64,000 bases of DNA. Source: JABSQH01 sp039177505. Lineage in GTDB: Bacteria > Actinomycetota > Acidimicrobiia > Acidimicrobiales > Ilumatobacteraceae. Location of the stretch: the NCBI GenBank assembly GCA_039177505.1, contig JBCDFR010000021.1:1-64000 (forward strand). Reading direction: 5' to 3'. Under the pieces are notes generated by a model. That model saw only the letters and a list, made by a program, of their open reading frames with translations. It made no database searches and was not told where the DNA came from. A program made the translations under genes and the position numbers. Below are positions 62,078 through 64,000 of this stretch, one piece after another (positions within the stretch are counted from its first letter, which is position 1; each line of letters opens with the position of its first letter).

Positions 62078-62929
62078 TCACTGGGGGTCGAGCGAGGCGC
62101 CGCGCAACGACAATGCGTAACCGACGACAAGCCCGATCCCCATCGTGACGATCACGACGCCCGCGGCGAGATAGGCAGCCGCGTACTCCACCGTGCGGAG
62201 ACCATCGGCAGTGAACGTTTGGAAGAGCGCAAGGATCGCGGCGATCACGGCCAGTGCCGTGGCAACTGCCACCGGCTCTTTCGACAGACGAGCCTCGACC
62301 GTCCCCATCTCCTCGGTGCCTGAACCGCGCCAGCGAAGCAGGATGGCGGTGCTGGCGGCGAACCAGGCAACAGCGACCAGATACGCGCCTATCACATCAC
62401 TCGGCCGGTGCCACCCGGCGGCCACGACTCCGATGCCGAACACTGCACTGAGCGCAGCGGCCGCGACGGTGATGAGCCACCGACGGGCGTGCGGCGCAAC
62501 CATGACGGAACCGAGTGCCAGCGAGATGCCGATCGTTGCGTGCCCACTGGGAAACCAGTTCTCCTCGAGCCCTGCGACGCCGTCGAATCGTGGTCGATCG
62601 AGGACGCGCGTCTTCAGTACCTCGGTGGTGACCACGGCGCCGACAATCGTTGTGCCGACGACGAGCGCGAGACGCCATCGTCGCCGGGCGAGTGCGATCG
62701 TCACGATTGCAGCGGTGAGCAGGAACAGCGATGTTTGCGTGATCGAGTGCAGCAGTTCGTTGAGTGCTTGGGTGACGGCGGGATCTTCGACTTCGCGCCC
62801 GTCGAAGGCGACGTCGTCGACCCGTTGACCCCACTCCGTCCGCACGAACACCACGTAGGTCAACGCCAGGAGGGCGATCGCAACGATGCTGGTCATGAGG
62901 TACCGCCGTTCGCGGCGTTCGTCACTCAT
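62078..62929 (-). CDS. PAP2-family membrane phosphatase
   Basis: 283 residues from ATG 62929, about seven membrane helices. The three phosphatase motifs are present: KTRVLDRPRF (K-x6-RP), PSGHATIG and GWHRPSDVIGAYL, as in undecaprenyl-pyrophosphate or phosphatidic acid phosphatases. After the usual six helices a tail with one more segment (AAAYLAAGVVIVTMGIGLVV) follows. The substrate cannot be told; lipid recycling is likely. Confidence 0.9.
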   Translation of the reverse strand: MSDERRERRYLMTSIVAIALLALTYVVFVRTEWGQRVDDVAFDGREVEDPAVTQALNELLHSITQTSLFLLTAAIVTIALARRRWRLALVVGTTIVGAVVTTEVLKTRVLDRPRFDGVAGLEENWFPSGHATIGISLALGSVMVAPHARRWLITVAAAALSAVFGIGVVAAGWHRPSDVIGAYLVAVAWFAASTAILLRWRGSGTEEMGTVEARLSKEPVAVATALAVIAAILALFQTFTADGLRTVEYAAAYLAAGVVIVTMGIGLVVGYALSLRGASLDPQ

Positions 62930-62970
62930 CGAGCGCACCGTAGGCGCCACGGCGGTGGTGTTGTGGTTGG

Positions 62971-64000
62971 TCAGGCCGCCAGGAGCTGAGGATGGTCGAG
63001 TGGGAACCGCCACTCGCCGTCGCACTTGACCTGCAAGGTGGCGTGGTGGCGTTCGATGAAGCGGGCCAGGCACAGGGCTTCGTCGATGAGTGTCCGCGGG
63101 AGCGGTTGATCGGTCGGCGGAGCGTCGTGGGCCTCGATCGGCAGGGCTCGTCCGACCGTACCGCGCACGGTGACGTCGAGCAGTCGGGCTCCGTCGATGT
63201 GCCACACGACATCGCCGCGATGGACGTCCACCTGGCCGGCCGCGCGGAGCGCCTCGACTTGTCGGTGCCGCTTGAGTGCTGTGAGCAACGCATCGAGGCG
63301 GTCGCGGGCCAAGGCGGCTTCTTCAAACCGTTGCTCGGCGGCCAGCTGCATCATGCGAGCTCGCAGAGCGGCTTCGACGGTCGTGGTGTCGCCGCGCAGC
63401 GTGCGCGCCGCGGCCTCGACCGCCTGCGCATACTCCACGGGCGATGCCGTGCCCGCGCAGGGACACATGGCCACGCCGAGCTGCGCGGCTGTGCACTCAC
63501 GGGCGCCTGGCTCGGGCCGGTGGTTGCGTCCGAGACGCGCCGAGCAGCGGCGGAGCGGGATGACGCTTTGTACTGCCTCCACCACGAGGCGCGCCGAGGT
63601 TCGTGATGGGAGGGGCCCGAGGTGCAAGCCCGAACGTGATGGGTTCTTGACGATGGCCAGGCGGGGCCACGGGTTCGTGGTGTCGAGGCGGACGTAGCAG
63701 TACTTGTCGGCGCGTGTTCCGGCGCGGTTGTATCGGGGTAGGAGTTTGGCGATCATTCGACGCTCGACCACTTCGGCGCTCAAGGCGTCGGGGAGCTCGA
63801 TGTGATGCACCGACTGGGCCTCTCGCAGCATCGGCCCGATCTTGCGGCGATCGTCGCTGCCGAAGTAGCTGCGGACACGGTGGCGGAGGTTGCTGGCCTT
63901 CCCCACGTAGAGGACCTCGTCGCCGGCCCCGCGGAACATGTACACCCCGGGCGAGCGGGGGAGGTCGGCGGTGAGTGCCAGCTTGGCGGCCTGGGGATGT
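62971..64000 (-). CDS. UvrC/Cho-like GIY-YIG endonuclease domain protein (N-terminus outside window)
   Basis: At least 343 codons, open to the right edge. GIY-YIG part: LPRSPGVYMFRGAGDEVLYV, GKASNLRHRVRSYF and IELPDALSAEVVERRMIAKL. Later come a UVR-type motif, AEQRFEEAALARDRLDALL, and C-terminal WRFPLDHPQLLAA. In actinobacteria this C-terminal half is often fused to a DEDD (DnaQ-like) exonuclease; the missing N-terminus would decide. Role in DNA repair inferred. The PAP2 gene starts 41 bp downstream. Confidence 0.85.
   Translation of the reverse strand, partial: HPQAAKLALTADLPRSPGVYMFRGAGDEVLYVGKASNLRHRVRSYFGSDDRRKIGPMLREAQSVHHIELPDALSAEVVERRMIAKLLPRYNRAGTRADKYCYVRLDTTNPWPRLAIVKNPSRSGLHLGPLPSRTSARLVVEAVQSVIPLRRCSARLGRNHRPEPGARECTAAQLGVAMCPCAGTASPVEYAQAVEAAARTLRGDTTTVEAALRARMMQLAAEQRFEEAALARDRLDALLTALKRHRQVEALRAAGQVDVHRGDVVWHIDGARLLDVTVRGTVGRALPIEAHDAPPTDQPLPRTLIDEALCLARFIERHHATLQVKCDGEWRFPLDHPQLLAA

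Overview
The window is GC-rich, densely coding actinobacterial DNA with many GTG starts. A WhiB protein, a furA-katG pair, an F420-type luciferase-like oxidoreductase, a mesophilic P450 and Thr/Asp-rich secreted linkers suggest an Acidimicrobiia-type marine or soil actinobacterium (Ilumatobacter-like). That placement is inference from gene content; no rRNA is present.

Left chromosomal part (1-35.5 kb): katG (cut by the window edge) with furA; a medium-chain oxidoreductase divergent from a TetR regulator with three phased operators; a P450; several alpha/beta hydrolases; a USP-like and a SpoIIAA-like protein; an ECF sigma factor with its zinc anti-sigma factor; an F420-type oxidoreductase and an HSL-type esterase; ppc divergent from glgA-glgC; a Rossmann protein behind an internally deleted luciferase-like gene; a class A penicillin-binding protein, a zinc-ribbon coiled coil, a membrane protein and a histidine phosphatase; and a branched-chain-substrate ABC system made of only three polypeptides (binding protein, MFS-LivF-LivG triple fusion, LivH-LivM fusion). 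Then come aroC, a tiny Nif11-leader-like ORF, an MFS exporter, a ThrE-type exporter, and haloalkane dehalogenase divergent from a TetR regulator.

Mobile part (35,540-50,284): a 14.7-kb integrated element lies at the 3' end of the RNase P RNA gene. A 23-bp direct repeat (the rnpB 3' end) flanks it. A tyrosine integrase sits next to the rnpB-side junction, with a divergent excisionase-like gene and paired operators. A leftward operon, largely joined by 4-nt ATGA/GTGA overlaps, carries an orphan Topo VI-A/Spo11-like Toprim protein, an Erf-like annealing candidate, a replication initiator with iterons inside its own gene, a helicase-loader-like protein, a tape-measure gene, an HNH nuclease, a small terminase, and a GHKL ATPase plus STAS-like pair. 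The att-distal end carries rightward cargo, including a DUF5677 gene broken by one stop codon. No large terminase, portal, capsid or lysis gene is present, so it resembles a phage satellite or a much reduced prophage.

Right chromosomal part (50.3-64 kb): rnpB; an epoxide-hydrolase-like protein; two exported ferritin-like proteins; a glycerol/glycerol-3-phosphate block (FGGY kinase, small membrane protein, AGPS-like FAD oxidase, GlpD, divergent Fe-S protein); WhiB; trpD overlapping thrB; a PAP2 phosphatase; and a UvrC/GIY-YIG protein running off the window.
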